Shown here piece after piece: positions 17,320-25,481 of a DNA stretch of 64,000 nucleotides. The stretch lies in assembly GCF_003226325.1 (NCBI RefSeq), contig NZ_PDOD01000002.1, forward strand, positions 434,001 through 498,000. The letters are read 5' to 3'. The translations under genes and the position numbers were made by a program. Within the stretch, counting starts at the first letter, position 1. Each line of letters opens with the position of its first letter. The stretch comes from Salipaludibacillus keqinensis. Its GTDB lineage: Bacteria > Bacillota > Bacilli > Bacillales > Salisediminibacteriaceae. The notes under the pieces were generated by a model, which was given only the letters and a program-made list of their open reading frames with translations, made no database searches and was not told the DNA's origin.

Positions 17320-18117
17320 CTACGTATTTTCCCAATCACTCCCGTACTCACGAATAAAAGAAATATCCTCTTGATAATGCCTAACGTGACCCTCTTCAAT
17401 CATCTTCTGAAAAGCTTGATTGCCTTCACTTGCGTTTCGTTTTATCGTTTTACATAATCCTTCTAATCTTAGGATGACTACATCTAATAGATTGGGTGGG
17501 ATGTCCATTCCATAGCTATCAAAGAATAATTGAATTCGCTTCTTTACACGAGCTGCATCGGTAGCCGAATCGTAATAGATTTTCTCTTCAGATTCAGATA
17601 AATAAAATCTACTTAATGGCACACATGTATACAGCGTATAAGCGATATCCCAAATTCGGGGTCCAGGGCCAGCCACATCGAAATCGATGATACCCATTGG
17701 CTTTTTATGATTAAAAATAATGTTATAAATGGCGAAATCATTATGGCATAAAACTTCGAATGATTGAGGAGTACCGTCTAATGCCTTCCATTCACTGATG
17801 CCAGGAAAATCACTGACAGCATCATGGTATAAACGGAGCATCTTCGCGATCTCACTTAAAACTTGATCGGACCACATATAGTTTTTTAATGGATAATTCC
17901 CAGCTTCACCCTCAATATAAGAAAGGATCTCTCTCCCTTTATCATCGATTCCTAAAAACTTAGGAGCAAATTCGAAACCCTTTTTCTCCAAGTGGTTCAA
18001 CAGCTGATGAACTTTAGAGCTATCAGACTTCAATTCTCTCCGAACCGTGTTACCAGATCGATAAACATCTGACACGTTGCCACCGCTTAATTTTTCTTCT
18101 TTGGAAAAATCGGACAT
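17320..18117 (-). CDS. Aminoglycoside-phosphotransferase-family kinase
   Basis: APH-fold kinase of 265 residues. The catalytic loop is VLCHNDFAIYNIIF (Brenner motif HxDxxxxN), and the metal-binding segment is GIIDFDVAGPGPRIWDIAY (D-F-D...D). The N-terminal lobe shows SGGNVSDVYRSGNTVRR. The substrate may be a small alcohol, sugar or drug; family members in Bacillaceae seldom give resistance. An apparent start at 18180 lies inside the leader; ATG 18117 follows GAGGGGGGAAATAAC and is preferred. About 110 bases upstream of the GNAT gene at 16743 on the same strand. Confidence 0.85.
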   Translation of the reverse strand: MSDFSKEEKLSGGNVSDVYRSGNTVRRELKSDSSKVHQLLNHLEKKGFEFAPKFLGIDDKGREILSYIEGEAGNYPLKNYMWSDQVLSEIAKMLRLYHDAVSDFPGISEWKALDGTPQSFEVLCHNDFAIYNIIFNHKKPMGIIDFDVAGPGPRIWDIAYTLYTCVPLSRFYLSESEEKIYYDSATDAARVKKRIQLFFDSYGMDIPPNLLDVVILRLEGLCKTIKRNASEGNQAFQKMIEEGHVRHYQEDISFIREYGSDWENT

Positions 18118-18199
18118 GTTATTTCCCCCCTCAGATACTCTATTTTTTTTATGATCAGAAAAATAGAGAATACAGTTCACAATTTATCGTTATTATACC

Positions 18200-18340
18200 T
18201 TAGATTGGAACGACAAGAGGCGACTCCTGCGGGAAAAGCAATAGCCGGAGATCCATCGGGGTGCTCTCCCCCGATTAGCTCCGGCATTGCCCGCGGAAAG
18301 CGTCCTCTTGACGTGGAAATCAGCGACAACTCATTTCATT
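18200..18340. repeat. Bacillaceae-type palindromic dispersed repeat
   Basis: GCGACTCCTGCGGGAAAAGC near 18220, a central hairpin (CGGGG..CCCCG, GCCGGAG..CTCCGGC) and AAGCGTCCTCTTGACGTGGA near 18299 give the familiar structure of a dispersed extragenic repeat found in many Bacillus genomes (from memory). It lies upstream of the kinase gene and contains no frame. Confidence 0.7.
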
Positions 18341-18402
18341 ACCTAATAATGATGCCATAAATCCGATTGTCTCCTAACACCTTACAACTCGATTTTTCCA
18401 AA

Positions 18403-18432
18403 ACAAAAAAAGTACCAGCACTAGGCTGGTAC
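18403..18432 (-). terminator. Terminator of the aldehyde dehydrogenase gene
   Basis: On the minus strand GTACCAGC, loop, GCTGGTAC is followed by seven T. It is nine bases after the stop of the aldehyde dehydrogenase gene. Confidence 0.9.
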
Positions 18433-18440
18433 GAAATGTA

Positions 18441-19868
18441 TTATGCTGACGGCATGCCGTGGACGGATTTGATTTCAAGATATTCTTCGATCCCGAAATC
18501 TCCCCATTCTCGGCCAATACCGGATTGTTTGTAGCCACCAAATGGGCCGTTGAAATCTGTTTTTGCGTCATTGATTTTAATACGTCCAGCTTTAATGTTA
18601 GAAGCGACATAACGTAATGTTTCCTCGTCTTTTCCAACGACATAGCCCGCTAGTCCGTAAACTGTATCGTTCGCCATTTCAAGGGCTTCGTCTAGGTCAT
18701 CATAAGTGATAATCGTTGAGACCGGTCCGAAGATTTCTTCTTGTGCGATGACAGAGTCATTGGAGACGTCTGTGAATATGGTCGGCTTAGCGTAATAGCC
18801 TGTTTCCAACCCTTCTGGTTTACCCGTTCCGCCAGTGAGAAGAGTCGCCTCTTTTTCACCTTTTTCAATATACGATTGTACCGTGTCCCACTGGTCTTTT
18901 GATACAAGTGGTCCGGTCGCAATGCCTTCTTTACGAGGATCTCCGACTGGGAAAGTTGGCAACAAGTCGACCATCTTTTTCTCAAAATCCTCTTTCATAG
19001 ACTTCGGAACAAAGACTCTCGTTCCTGCAGAACAAACTTGACCTGTGTTGGTCATAATGTTGGACAAGGCTGTTTTCGCAGCTACTTCCACATCAGCATC
19101 GTCAAGAACGATCACAGGAGATTTGCCTCCGAGCTCCAATGCCACTTTCTTAATCGTTTCTGCCGCGTTTTTCATGATATGTTCTCCGGTAGTTCCTGAA
19201 CCAGTAAAGGAAACGAAATCAATATCCGGGTGGGAGCTAATGCCGTTTCCGATCACAGACCCGGAGCCATTCACAAGGTTAAATGCCCCTTTTGGCACGC
19301 CGGCTTCGTGAATGATCTCGGCCAGAATGATCGCTGCATAAGGTGTTTTTGACGCCGGCTTCAAGACGACCGGACTCCCTGCCGCTATAGCACTGGCGAT
19401 TTTCGTTGATGTCTGATTGGTCGGGAAGTTCCATGGAGTAATCAGACCGCTCACGCCAACAGATTCTTTGAGTAACGTATGACCGCCTCTGTCTTCTGTA
19501 AACGAAAAGTCTTCAAGGGATTCAGCAGCTTGTTTGAAGTGACCAAGCCCCATATTATAATGGACTTCTTCTGAAACTGATAGAGGTGCTCCCAGTTCAT
19601 CGGTCATCACGTCGATGAGCTCCTCTTTTCTCGCTTCATATCCTTCCACAATGTTCTTTAACCACTGAATTCGTTCCTCTTTCGTCGAGTGGGAAAAAGT
19701 TGGGAAGGCTGCTCTGGCAGCTTTCACTGCTTTATCTAAATCTTCTTCCGTACCTGAACTAATTTTACCCATGACCTCTTCTGTAGCAGGATTAATCACC
19801 TCAATCGTTTCCGATCCAGTCGATTCGATCCATTCACCATTAATATAATGTTTCAGTTCGTTTCTCAT
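18441..19868 (-). CDS. NAD(P)-dependent aldehyde dehydrogenase
   Basis: A full-length ALDH-superfamily enzyme of 475 residues that oxidises aldehydes to acids in the cytosol. LITPWNFPTNQ and VLKPASKTP bind the coenzyme, SFTGSGTTGEHIM is the Rossmann turn, VALELGGKSP holds the general base Glu, and GQVCSAGTRVFV holds the nucleophile Cys near residue 279. QEEIFGPVSTIITYDD and GGYKQSGIGREWG close the domain. It groups by eye with broad-specificity enzymes (AldX/AldY/DhaS-like); the substrate is not fixed. AAGGAG precedes ATG 19868. It is monocistronic. Confidence 0.9.
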   Translation of the reverse strand: MRNELKHYINGEWIESTGSETIEVINPATEEVMGKISSGTEEDLDKAVKAARAAFPTFSHSTKEERIQWLKNIVEGYEARKEELIDVMTDELGAPLSVSEEVHYNMGLGHFKQAAESLEDFSFTEDRGGHTLLKESVGVSGLITPWNFPTNQTSTKIASAIAAGSPVVLKPASKTPYAAIILAEIIHEAGVPKGAFNLVNGSGSVIGNGISSHPDIDFVSFTGSGTTGEHIMKNAAETIKKVALELGGKSPVIVLDDADVEVAAKTALSNIMTNTGQVCSAGTRVFVPKSMKEDFEKKMVDLLPTFPVGDPRKEGIATGPLVSKDQWDTVQSYIEKGEKEATLLTGGTGKPEGLETGYYAKPTIFTDVSNDSVIAQEEIFGPVSTIITYDDLDEALEMANDTVYGLAGYVVGKDEETLRYVASNIKAGRIKINDAKTDFNGPFGGYKQSGIGREWGDFGIEEYLEIKSVHGMPSA

Positions 19869-20418
19869 GGAAAACTCTCCTTTTTGTATATGTTGTCATT
19901 CTCTATTTTTTCCAATGTAAGCTTACAGCACTTCTATTCCCAAGAAGTTCCTATCTAAAACACTCGGCAAGGGGGGTTACTATTTTGAAGATAGACAGAG
20001 TTGGTAGCACCTTCCTACCATGATAGGTCCTGAACCGGCATTACCGCTACTTTCAAAATAAGCATAAATAAGGCGTCAACTGTTTCGGTTATCGGAGAGA
20101 AAATTGATAATAGCAATCTAATTAGTTAATTAAATATCAATGATTTTAGTTTCATACGTAAACTCTGCATGACATTTATTTTGTCATATCTCAAATAACA
20201 CCGCTAATGTGAATGGAAAACAGCTATTTGTCATTATATGTTAAAATTATATTGTAGAAGATAAAGAGTTTGTGAAGAAGTGTACTTGAAGAAACGGGAA
20301 GGTTTGCTGTACAAAAGTATTTCTTTTCGTTAAATTGAAGACGGGTACAGTTAAGATGATATTCATTACCTTAACTGAACTTTTTGTTAAGTTTAGAAAT
20401 TTATGCAGAGGTGATTTT
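19869..20418. other. Intergenic region upstream of the DUF1349 gene
   Basis: About 550 bases are AT-rich and without a supported frame. A loose promoter-like pair (TTGTCA near 20228, TATTGT about 16 bases later) may serve the gene at 20419. No repeat or RNA fold was recognised. Confidence 0.4.
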
Positions 20419-21057
20419 TTGAAAACAAATATAATTTATAACGATTACTTTGAAAATAACAGACTTAGTGATGAATTAGTGTGGTTCTGTGAACCGAAAG
20501 AATGGTTTATAGACAAAAGTTCCTCTCAACTTGTAATACAAACAGATGAGAACACCGATTATTGGAAGAAAACACATTATGGTTTTGAAGCGGATAATGG
20601 ACATTTTCTTTATAGAGAAACAAATAAAAATTTTAGATTAACTGCAAAAGTGAAGACAAAACCTAAATCAAGGTATGACCAAGCAGGGTTGATGTTAAGG
20701 TTCTCGGAAGATATATGGATAAAAACATCATTGGAATATATACCAAATGGATTAAGTAAATTGGGTGCAGTTGTTACAAATCGTGGTTATTCCGATTGGT
20801 CATCACAAAATGTAGACTATAATAATGAATATTTGTTTTTTAGGTTATCAAGAATTGGTCAAAATGTTTATGTGGACTTTTCATCAAACGGGGTTGATTG
20901 GAACCAAATACGTATTGCTCACTTGGATATCCCAGATCATTCTTTGGTTAAAGCGGGGTTATATGCTTGTAGCCCACAAGGGAAAGATCAGGAAGTAAGG
21001 TTTGATTTTATAGAAATTGAAGAACTTTCTAACGACCCTCAAGAAGCTTATTTATAA
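20419..21057 (+). CDS. DUF1349 concanavalin-like protein
   Basis: This 212-residue protein has the DUF1349 hallmarks: WFCEPKEWFIDKSSSQLVIQT, ADNGHFLYRE, KPKSRYDQAGLMLRF, WIKTSLEYIPNGLSKLGAVVTNRGYSDWS, VKAGLYACSPQG and FDFIEIEEL. The family is a beta-sandwich, lectin-like fold (also called regulation of enolase protein 1) with no firm function; carbohydrate binding is inferred from fold. GAGGTGA four bases before TTG 20419 marks the start; the upstream ATG at 20335 lacks a ribosome site. No signal peptide. A family A repeat core and then a terminator follow. Confidence 0.85.
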   Translation: MKTNIIYNDYFENNRLSDELVWFCEPKEWFIDKSSSQLVIQTDENTDYWKKTHYGFEADNGHFLYRETNKNFRLTAKVKTKPKSRYDQAGLMLRFSEDIWIKTSLEYIPNGLSKLGAVVTNRGYSDWSSQNVDYNNEYLFFRLSRIGQNVYVDFSSNGVDWNQIRIAHLDIPDHSLVKAGLYACSPQGKDQEVRFDFIEIEELSNDPQEAYL

Positions 21058-21103
21058 ACTTTATAAAATTCCATAAACTGGTTGTCCGTTGGTGTAATTG
21101 TAC

Positions 21104-21128
21104 TAAAGGAGAGCGTTAGTTGAAGAAG
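21104..21128. repeat. Family A repeat core, reverse orientation
   Basis: TAAAGGAGAGCGTTAGTTGAAG is the reverse complement of the core at 3220-3240 (CTAACGCTCTCCTTTAGTTG). Confidence 0.55.
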
Positions 21129-21143
21129 TAAAAAAAGATGAGT

Positions 21144-21176
21144 AAAACGCACAGATATTAATTTCTGTGCGTTTTA
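21144..21176 (+). terminator. Intrinsic terminator after the DUF1349 gene
   Basis: AAAACGCACAGA and TCTGTGCGTTTT form a perfect 12-bp stem around an 8-base loop. Confidence 0.85.
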
Positions 21177-21277
21177 GTGTATTAATTATAAGGTTGATTG
21201 TCCTGAAATTTCACGTTGAATTACATTGTTATGATGCCTGTGAATTCTATTTTTCTCTCCCAAATCGAAACCCGTTA

Positions 21278-21313
21278 GTCTCCAAAAAGGTTGTTAACAA
21301 CCTTTTTGGAGAC
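21278..21313 (-). terminator. Terminator of the ccm operon
   Basis: A perfect 36-base palindrome (arms GTCTCCAAAAAGGTTGTT and complement) begins six bases after the ccmG stop. It marks the 3' end of the cytochrome c maturation operon. Confidence 0.85.
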
Positions 21314-21318
21314 CTTCT

Positions 21319-21837
21319 TCATTCTTTGATCAAGTCACTTACTTTCTTCGCCACGACATCTCTCGTTACAGATCCGACGATATGATCAACGACAATGCCG
21401 TTTTCATCGATAATCACGGTTTCTGGTTGGCCAATAACACCGTAGCGCTGGGAGACGTGGAGGTCAAAATCAAACACATATGTTTTATCAGTAAAGCCTG
21501 TTTTTTCGATGAATCTCTCGACTGCTCGTTTGGATTCTGATTTAACGATCGTAAATACTTGAACATCCCCGTCATATTCTTCCGTAAATTGCATCATTTC
21601 TGGTGCTTGTGCTTCACAAGGCTTACACCACGTGGAGAAGAAATTTAATACGACTGGTTTTCCTTCGAAGTCCGATAGCTGGTACATCTCTCCCGAATAG
21701 TCTTCCAGTTGAAAATCATATGAGGGATCACCTATGCCAACTGTATCTCCTTGGACTCGCAGACCAAGGACAAAGGTAATCAATATTCCAATCACAAACA
21801 ACCCAGTAAACCCTTGGATCCATTTTGCCTTATTCAT
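21319..21837 (-). CDS. ccmG: CcmG-like thiol-disulfide protein (TlpA/ResA fold)
   Basis: A membrane-anchored thioredoxin-like protein of 172 residues. Residues 6-26 are the N-terminal anchor. The active site is STWCKPCEAQAPEM (Cys71 and Cys74), and the cis-proline segment is GVIGQPETVIIDENG. In System I, CcmG reduces the CcmH/apocytochrome disulfide so that heme can be attached outside the membrane. The GGGGGAGG site precedes ATG 21837; the upstream start at 21864 is the ribosome-site region. It is the last gene of the operon. No CcdA/DsbD electron donor is in the window. Confidence 0.9.
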   Translation of the reverse strand: MNKAKWIQGFTGLFVIGILITFVLGLRVQGDTVGIGDPSYDFQLEDYSGEMYQLSDFEGKPVVLNFFSTWCKPCEAQAPEMMQFTEEYDGDVQVFTIVKSESKRAVERFIEKTGFTDKTYVFDFDLHVSQRYGVIGQPETVIIDENGIVVDHIVGSVTRDVVAKKVSDLIKE

Positions 21838-21869
21838 AGAACCTCCCCCCTCTCTCCGTTCCACCGGGA

Positions 21870-21998
21870 TTAGTCTTCTTTCATTTCACGAATAAACTGC
21901 AATTCTTTCATCGCATCATGTTGTCTTTTTCCAATCGTCCACACGTACCCCGCAATGAACAACCAAATAATCGAATAAGCTGCAAATAAATACGTCAT
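21870..21998 (-). CDS. ccmD: CcmD-like small heme-export subunit
   Basis: A 42-residue protein, below the usual length cut-off, starts at ATG 21998 behind AGGAGGAG. It has one membrane helix (LFAAYSIIWLFIAGYVWTI) followed by a charged amphipathic tail (GKRQHDAMKELQFIREMKED). This is the standard CcmD layout. CcmD binds CcmC and CcmE and helps release heme-loaded CcmE from the CcmABC complex. It sits exactly where CcmD is expected, 15 bases after ccmC and before ccmG. Confidence 0.85.
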   Translation of the reverse strand: MTYLFAAYSIIWLFIAGYVWTIGKRQHDAMKELQFIREMKED

Positions 21999-22013
21999 AA
22001 CCTTCTCTCCTCC

Positions 22014-22745
22014 TTAGGAAATCATTTTTTCTTGTTCTTTTGCCTTCATCTTCTTCACTTGTAATTTCAGTTTTTCTACGTATAACCCTTTTTGTAAAAG
22101 GATGAAATAAATAAGCATGAGTGTAAAAACGGAGAAGATGAGTGTAAACAGCATGCTAGGTTCTAGACCGCCGCCTGCACTTTCTCCTTCAGACATAACC
22201 ACAGGGTGTAAATTAGACTCCCACCAGCGAATTGACATATACACGATCGGTACATTCGCAAAACCAATGATTCCAAAAACAGCCGCTAATCTAGCCCGTT
22301 TCTGCCATTCCATGTCTAGATTGCGAATCATAATATAAGCGATATACATGAAAAGCAAAATCAGCGTCGTCGTTAACCTTGGCTCCCATGTCCACCATGT
22401 ATTCCAAGCGGATCTGGCCCAAATAGGCCCTGTTGTTAGAACAATCGCCGTGAAAATGACACCTATTTCCCCACTTACTCCAGCAATTAAGTCATAGCTC
22501 CGTTTTTTTGTAAATAAATAAAGCAAACTAAAGACAAAAACGATAAAAAAAGCAAAAAATGCGTTCCACGCCGAAGCGACATGAAAGTAAAAGATTTTTT
22601 GGACAGGCCCCATCATCCTTTCAATAGGGGTCCAGATAAATACGAGATACATGGCTACTAGCGTCATTGGAACCGCAATTGCCAGCAATACTTTGTGAAG
22701 TTTTGATGGGACAATTCCTGTTAGTTCACTCTGTTCGTTTGTCAT
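22014..22745 (-). CDS. ccmC: Heme export protein CcmC
   Basis: This 243-residue protein has six membrane helices. The tryptophan-rich WWD heme-handling segment is GPIWARSAWNTWWTWEPRLT (residues 106-125), flanked by the conserved histidine loops (FYFHVASAWN before and RWWESNLHPVV after). CcmC loads heme onto CcmE. Here the canonical WDxRLT reads WEPRLT, a conservative D-to-E change. The C terminus is a basic, cytoplasmic helix (KLKLQVKKMKAKEQEK). It starts three bases after the ccmB stop. Confidence 0.93.
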   Translation of the reverse strand: MTNEQSELTGIVPSKLHKVLLAIAVPMTLVAMYLVFIWTPIERMMGPVQKIFYFHVASAWNAFFAFFIVFVFSLLYLFTKKRSYDLIAGVSGEIGVIFTAIVLTTGPIWARSAWNTWWTWEPRLTTTLILLFMYIAYIMIRNLDMEWQKRARLAAVFGIIGFANVPIVYMSIRWWESNLHPVVMSEGESAGGGLEPSMLFTLIFSVFTLMLIYFILLQKGLYVEKLKLQVKKMKAKEQEKMIS

Positions 22746-22748
22746 CTC

Positions 22749-23438
22749 TTACACCTCCAGCACATGTTCAAATAATAGAAATCCTACAACAAAGAAAATC
22801 ACATCATACGCAGCCATTAACTGCATCCAACTTAAGGCTGCGGACACTCCTTCTTGATCGACTAACACAATTCTTGTCGCCTGCACAGCCGCAATTACAA
22901 CGGGTGTCACGAGGGGGAAAAGTAAAATCGGCAAGAGCATTTCGCTACTTTTAGAATGTGTTGCTAACGCCGCTAACAGGGTTCCGACAGCGATAAAACC
23001 GAATGTTCCTAAGAAGACAATCATTACAAAATAAATAAGCCCAACACCACTAATAACTTGAAAGTCAAATAATAAAAACAAAAGTGGAACGGAGATGATT
23101 TGAACGAGCAGGACAAAGATCAAGTTAGCCAGACACTTCCCTAAATAAATAGCTGAAGGATCAACAGGTGCAACCATCAATCCATGTAAATGGTCGTTCT
23201 GTTTCTCTTGCGTAAACGATCGATTCAACCCAAGAATCCCTGAAAAAATCGTTATCACCCAAATCATCCCTGGAACTAGTGCTGAAACAGCTTGGTTGGA
23301 CGGGTCAAACGCAAAGCTAAACGTGACAATCACTAACCCAGAAAATATCAGCATCGTGGTAATCGTTTGTTTCGTTTTCCATTCCGCATAGAGGTCTTTT
23401 CGAGCTATGGCCATCGCAGGAGCAAAAAGGTGCTTCAT
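22749..23438 (-). CDS. ccmB: Heme exporter permease CcmB
   Basis: A 229-residue, six-helix ABC permease of the CcmB family. Typical features are the N-terminal AIARKDLYAEWKTKQTITTMLIFS, LNRSFTQEKQNDHLHGLMVAPVDPSAIYLGK, and LLPILLFPLVTPVVIAAVQAT. With CcmA, CcmC and CcmD it forms the complex that uses ATP to release heme-bound CcmE from CcmC. The ATGA overlap with ccmA (23435-23438) shows tight translational coupling. Confidence 0.93.
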   Translation of the reverse strand: MKHLFAPAMAIARKDLYAEWKTKQTITTMLIFSGLVIVTFSFAFDPSNQAVSALVPGMIWVITIFSGILGLNRSFTQEKQNDHLHGLMVAPVDPSAIYLGKCLANLIFVLLVQIISVPLLFLLFDFQVISGVGLIYFVMIVFLGTFGFIAVGTLLAALATHSKSSEMLLPILLFPLVTPVVIAAVQATRIVLVDQEGVSAALSWMQLMAAYDVIFFVVGFLLFEHVLEV

Positions 23439-24136
23439 GATGACAACGCCTCTCCTTCATACAGCGAATGAATCCAACTGACCGGCCGCCCTCGGATGCA
23501 TTCATCTTCGGCAATCTTCCCTTTTCGGAGGATCACCGCTCGATCACAAATCGCATTTATTTGTGGAAAGTCATGAGTTACCATGATGATTGTCACACCT
23601 TCTGCCTTTAAATCGAGGAGGAGTCGGTTAAATAATGAAACGGCTTGCTGATCCAATCCGGTGTGAGGTTCATCTAATAACAACACATCAGGTTCATGAA
23701 GGATCGCTCTCGCAATAGCAAGTCTCTGAATCATTCCTCTTGAAAAGGAACGTATAGGCTCATGTTTGAAAAACGACAAGCCCACGTCATCAATTAATTG
23801 ATGAATCCGTTTATCTGGTGACTTAAGTTGATATAGTTTCGCAAAAAATTGAAGGTTTTCAACAGGAGAGAAGGCCTCATAGAGAAAGCTTTGATGGCCT
23901 AAATAGCCCAACCTTTGTTGCTGGGAATAATCGTCTTTTTTTCGTGGAACACCGTCTAGTAACACGTCACCATTAGACTGTTTTAGAAGGCCGGCAACGA
24001 TTTTCAACCATGTACTTTTTCCTGCCCCATTTGTTCCTAATATGGCCACAGACTCTCCTTGATTGATGCGAAGATTTACCCCGCGAAGGATCATTTTTTC
24101 TCCTATCGTTTTTGTGATTCCTATTGTTTCAATCAT
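23435..24136 (-). CDS. ccmA: ABC ATPase CcmA
   Basis: A 233-residue ABC ATP-binding protein. Walker A is LGTNGAGKST (33-42), the signature is SFSRGMIQRLAIARA, Walker B is PDVLLLDEPHTGLDQ, and the switch is MVTHD. LKIVAGLLKQSNGDVLLDG is the usual CcmA region after Walker A. It powers holo-CcmE release in System I. GGGGGATC precedes ATG 24136; 56 bases separate it from the previous gene, the largest internal gap of the operon. Confidence 0.93.
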   Translation of the reverse strand: MIETIGITKTIGEKMILRGVNLRINQGESVAILGTNGAGKSTWLKIVAGLLKQSNGDVLLDGVPRKKDDYSQQQRLGYLGHQSFLYEAFSPVENLQFFAKLYQLKSPDKRIHQLIDDVGLSFFKHEPIRSFSRGMIQRLAIARAILHEPDVLLLDEPHTGLDQQAVSLFNRLLLDLKAEGVTIIMVTHDFPQINAICDRAVILRKGKIAEDECIRGRPVSWIHSLYEGEALSS

Positions 24137-24192
24137 CTTGATCCCCCGCTTTCGGTATGTCTAAATGTTTAACGCATTTCTTATTTTTAAAC

Positions 24193-24588
24193 TTAGGTCA
24201 AAAACTGATTTAATTGCTTTTTCACTTTGTGCAAATACGCTTTATAGGCTTCTGTTTTCTTCTGATAATCCATTTCGTTCAGCTCGCCTTTGTCATAGGC
24301 TTCCTCTAGTTCTAGTAGTTTCTTGAGTGTCATGTTTTTCTTTGACATTAAATCTCGGAACGTTTTTTCTTCCTCGGTGGATGTCCACTTTGATTCTTCG
24401 TCTCGATGCTTTCGTTTCACATAGATAAAATAACTTACGCCAAAGATGATAATGATTGCTAGCAAAGCTGTCACCAAGTGCGGTTCGAACCTTGTTAAAG
24501 GAGAGCTATACCACATGTTCATGTGGCCTTGCGGATGGAGGGATGGGGTGTAACTGGAAACACCTGCCACAATGAACGAATCTAACAT
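24193..24588 (-). CDS. Unrecognised ccm-operon membrane protein (131 residues)
   Basis: One membrane helix (about residues 39-57) follows a short N-terminal outside segment with HPQGHMNMWYSSP. The rest is cytoplasmic and helical. The C-terminal ELEEAYDKGELNEMDYQKKTEAY resembles the helix-turn motif of CcmI and SHOCT-like domains. Its ribosome site GGGGGAG overlaps the stop of the preceding gene, so it is coupled to it. I know no family for it; its place in the operon suggests an accessory of heme attachment or CcmI function. A His/Met-rich segment outside could contact heme or metal, but that is speculation. Confidence 0.7.
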   Translation of the reverse strand: MLDSFIVAGVSSYTPSLHPQGHMNMWYSSPLTRFEPHLVTALLAIIIIFGVSYFIYVKRKHRDEESKWTSTEEEKTFRDLMSKKNMTLKKLLELEEAYDKGELNEMDYQKKTEAYKAYLHKVKKQLNQFLT

Positions 24589-24591
24589 TGT

Positions 24592-24975
24592 CTACTCCCC
24601 CTTTCGCAGCTTCCTCAATTCAGCTAATTCTTTGTCAATTTCAGCCTCAATCGACGAATCTTTCGTCTCATCACCATTTTTTTGTTCGTCTGTTTTCCTT
24701 TCAAAAGAATAAGCATCCTCTTTTAATTTTTTCGCGGCAATCCGCTCGTATTGGTTTTTCAATGATTGATAATCTTTCTCTGGCAACTTGCCCATGTTAT
24801 ATTCCATTTCAAGCTCATTAATCGTTGCATAGGCTTGCTCAAGCGTCAGATCGTCTAGATCGTCTTTTAGCTCATCGGTTCGCCACCGTTGTTTCTTACC
24901 TGAGAGAAACGGCTGAATAACAAGGTAGAGACATAGACCGACAATCAGTGTGCTTACGATATATCCCACGGTCAT
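24592..24975 (-). CDS. CcmI-like membrane-anchored protein
   Basis: A 127-residue protein has an N-terminal membrane helix (VGYIVSTLIVGLCLYLVIQPFL) and a helical, charged cytoplasmic part containing LTLEQAYATINELEMEYNMGKLPEKDYQSLKNQYERIA. That pattern (ELExxYxxGKLxxxDYxxLxxxYE) is the hallmark of the N-terminal region of CcmI, which with CcmF and CcmH forms the heme ligation complex. The periplasmic TPR part of proteobacterial CcmI, which delivers apocytochrome, is absent. ATG 24975 is chosen; a GTG lies just before it. It is six bases after ccmH. Confidence 0.75.
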   Translation of the reverse strand: MTVGYIVSTLIVGLCLYLVIQPFLSGKKQRWRTDELKDDLDDLTLEQAYATINELEMEYNMGKLPEKDYQSLKNQYERIAAKKLKEDAYSFERKTDEQKNGDETKDSSIEAEIDKELAELRKLRKGE

Positions 24976-24981
24976 CACACC

Positions 24982-25479
24982 TTAAAAATGTTTTTTTCGT
25001 TCTTCGTCAATGAGGGAATGGAGAATTTCCCTTTCTGTTTCATCCTCTAACTCATCGGTTGGGTCGGGTTTCATTAACTGTTTCGACTTTCGAACCCATT
25101 TACGAATCAAATAAATGATTCCACCGCCAGCACCTGCTAGTAAAACAAACGGTGTCACCCATGCCGTTAAGCTAAATCCGCTTTTTTCCGGTGCCGTCAA
25201 TATCACTTCTCCGTACATTGAGACGTAGTGCTCTTTAATGTCATTTTTGTCATAGCCATCCTCATTCATCATTTCAAGAATTTCTGTCTTGAACTGCTCG
25301 TTTAAGCCGCAACCTTCCATATTGCATTCGAAATGATCTTGACCGCAGCCGCATAAACACATAAACTGGGACGTATTTTCACGAAATTCAGGTGAATTAC
25401 GATCGTAATTTCCTTGTGCCATAGCAGGTACAGTGACAATCAACATGAGGACCATTATGATAAGCAACCGACCAATCAT
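24982..25479 (-). CDS. ccmH: CcmH-like thiol-disulfide subunit
   Basis: A 165-residue protein with a signal peptide (1-21), a cysteine-rich domain, one membrane helix (about 105-125) and an acidic cytoplasmic tail. The usual LRCPVC motif is replaced by FMCLCGCGQDHFECNMEGC (Cys 41, 43, 45, 52 and 57), a pattern also known in Gram-positive and archaeal CcmH/CycL-like proteins. NEQFKTEILEMMNEDGYDKNDIKEHYVSMYGE after it is the normal three-helix CcmH fold. It should reduce apocytochrome CXXCH sites for CcmF. AAGGAAGGTG precedes ATG 25479. Confidence 0.85.
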   Translation of the reverse strand: MIGRLLIIMVLMLIVTVPAMAQGNYDRNSPEFRENTSQFMCLCGCGQDHFECNMEGCGLNEQFKTEILEMMNEDGYDKNDIKEHYVSMYGEVILTAPEKSGFSLTAWVTPFVLLAGAGGGIIYLIRKWVRKSKQLMKPDPTDELEDETEREILHSLIDEERKKHF

Positions 25480-25481
25480 GG

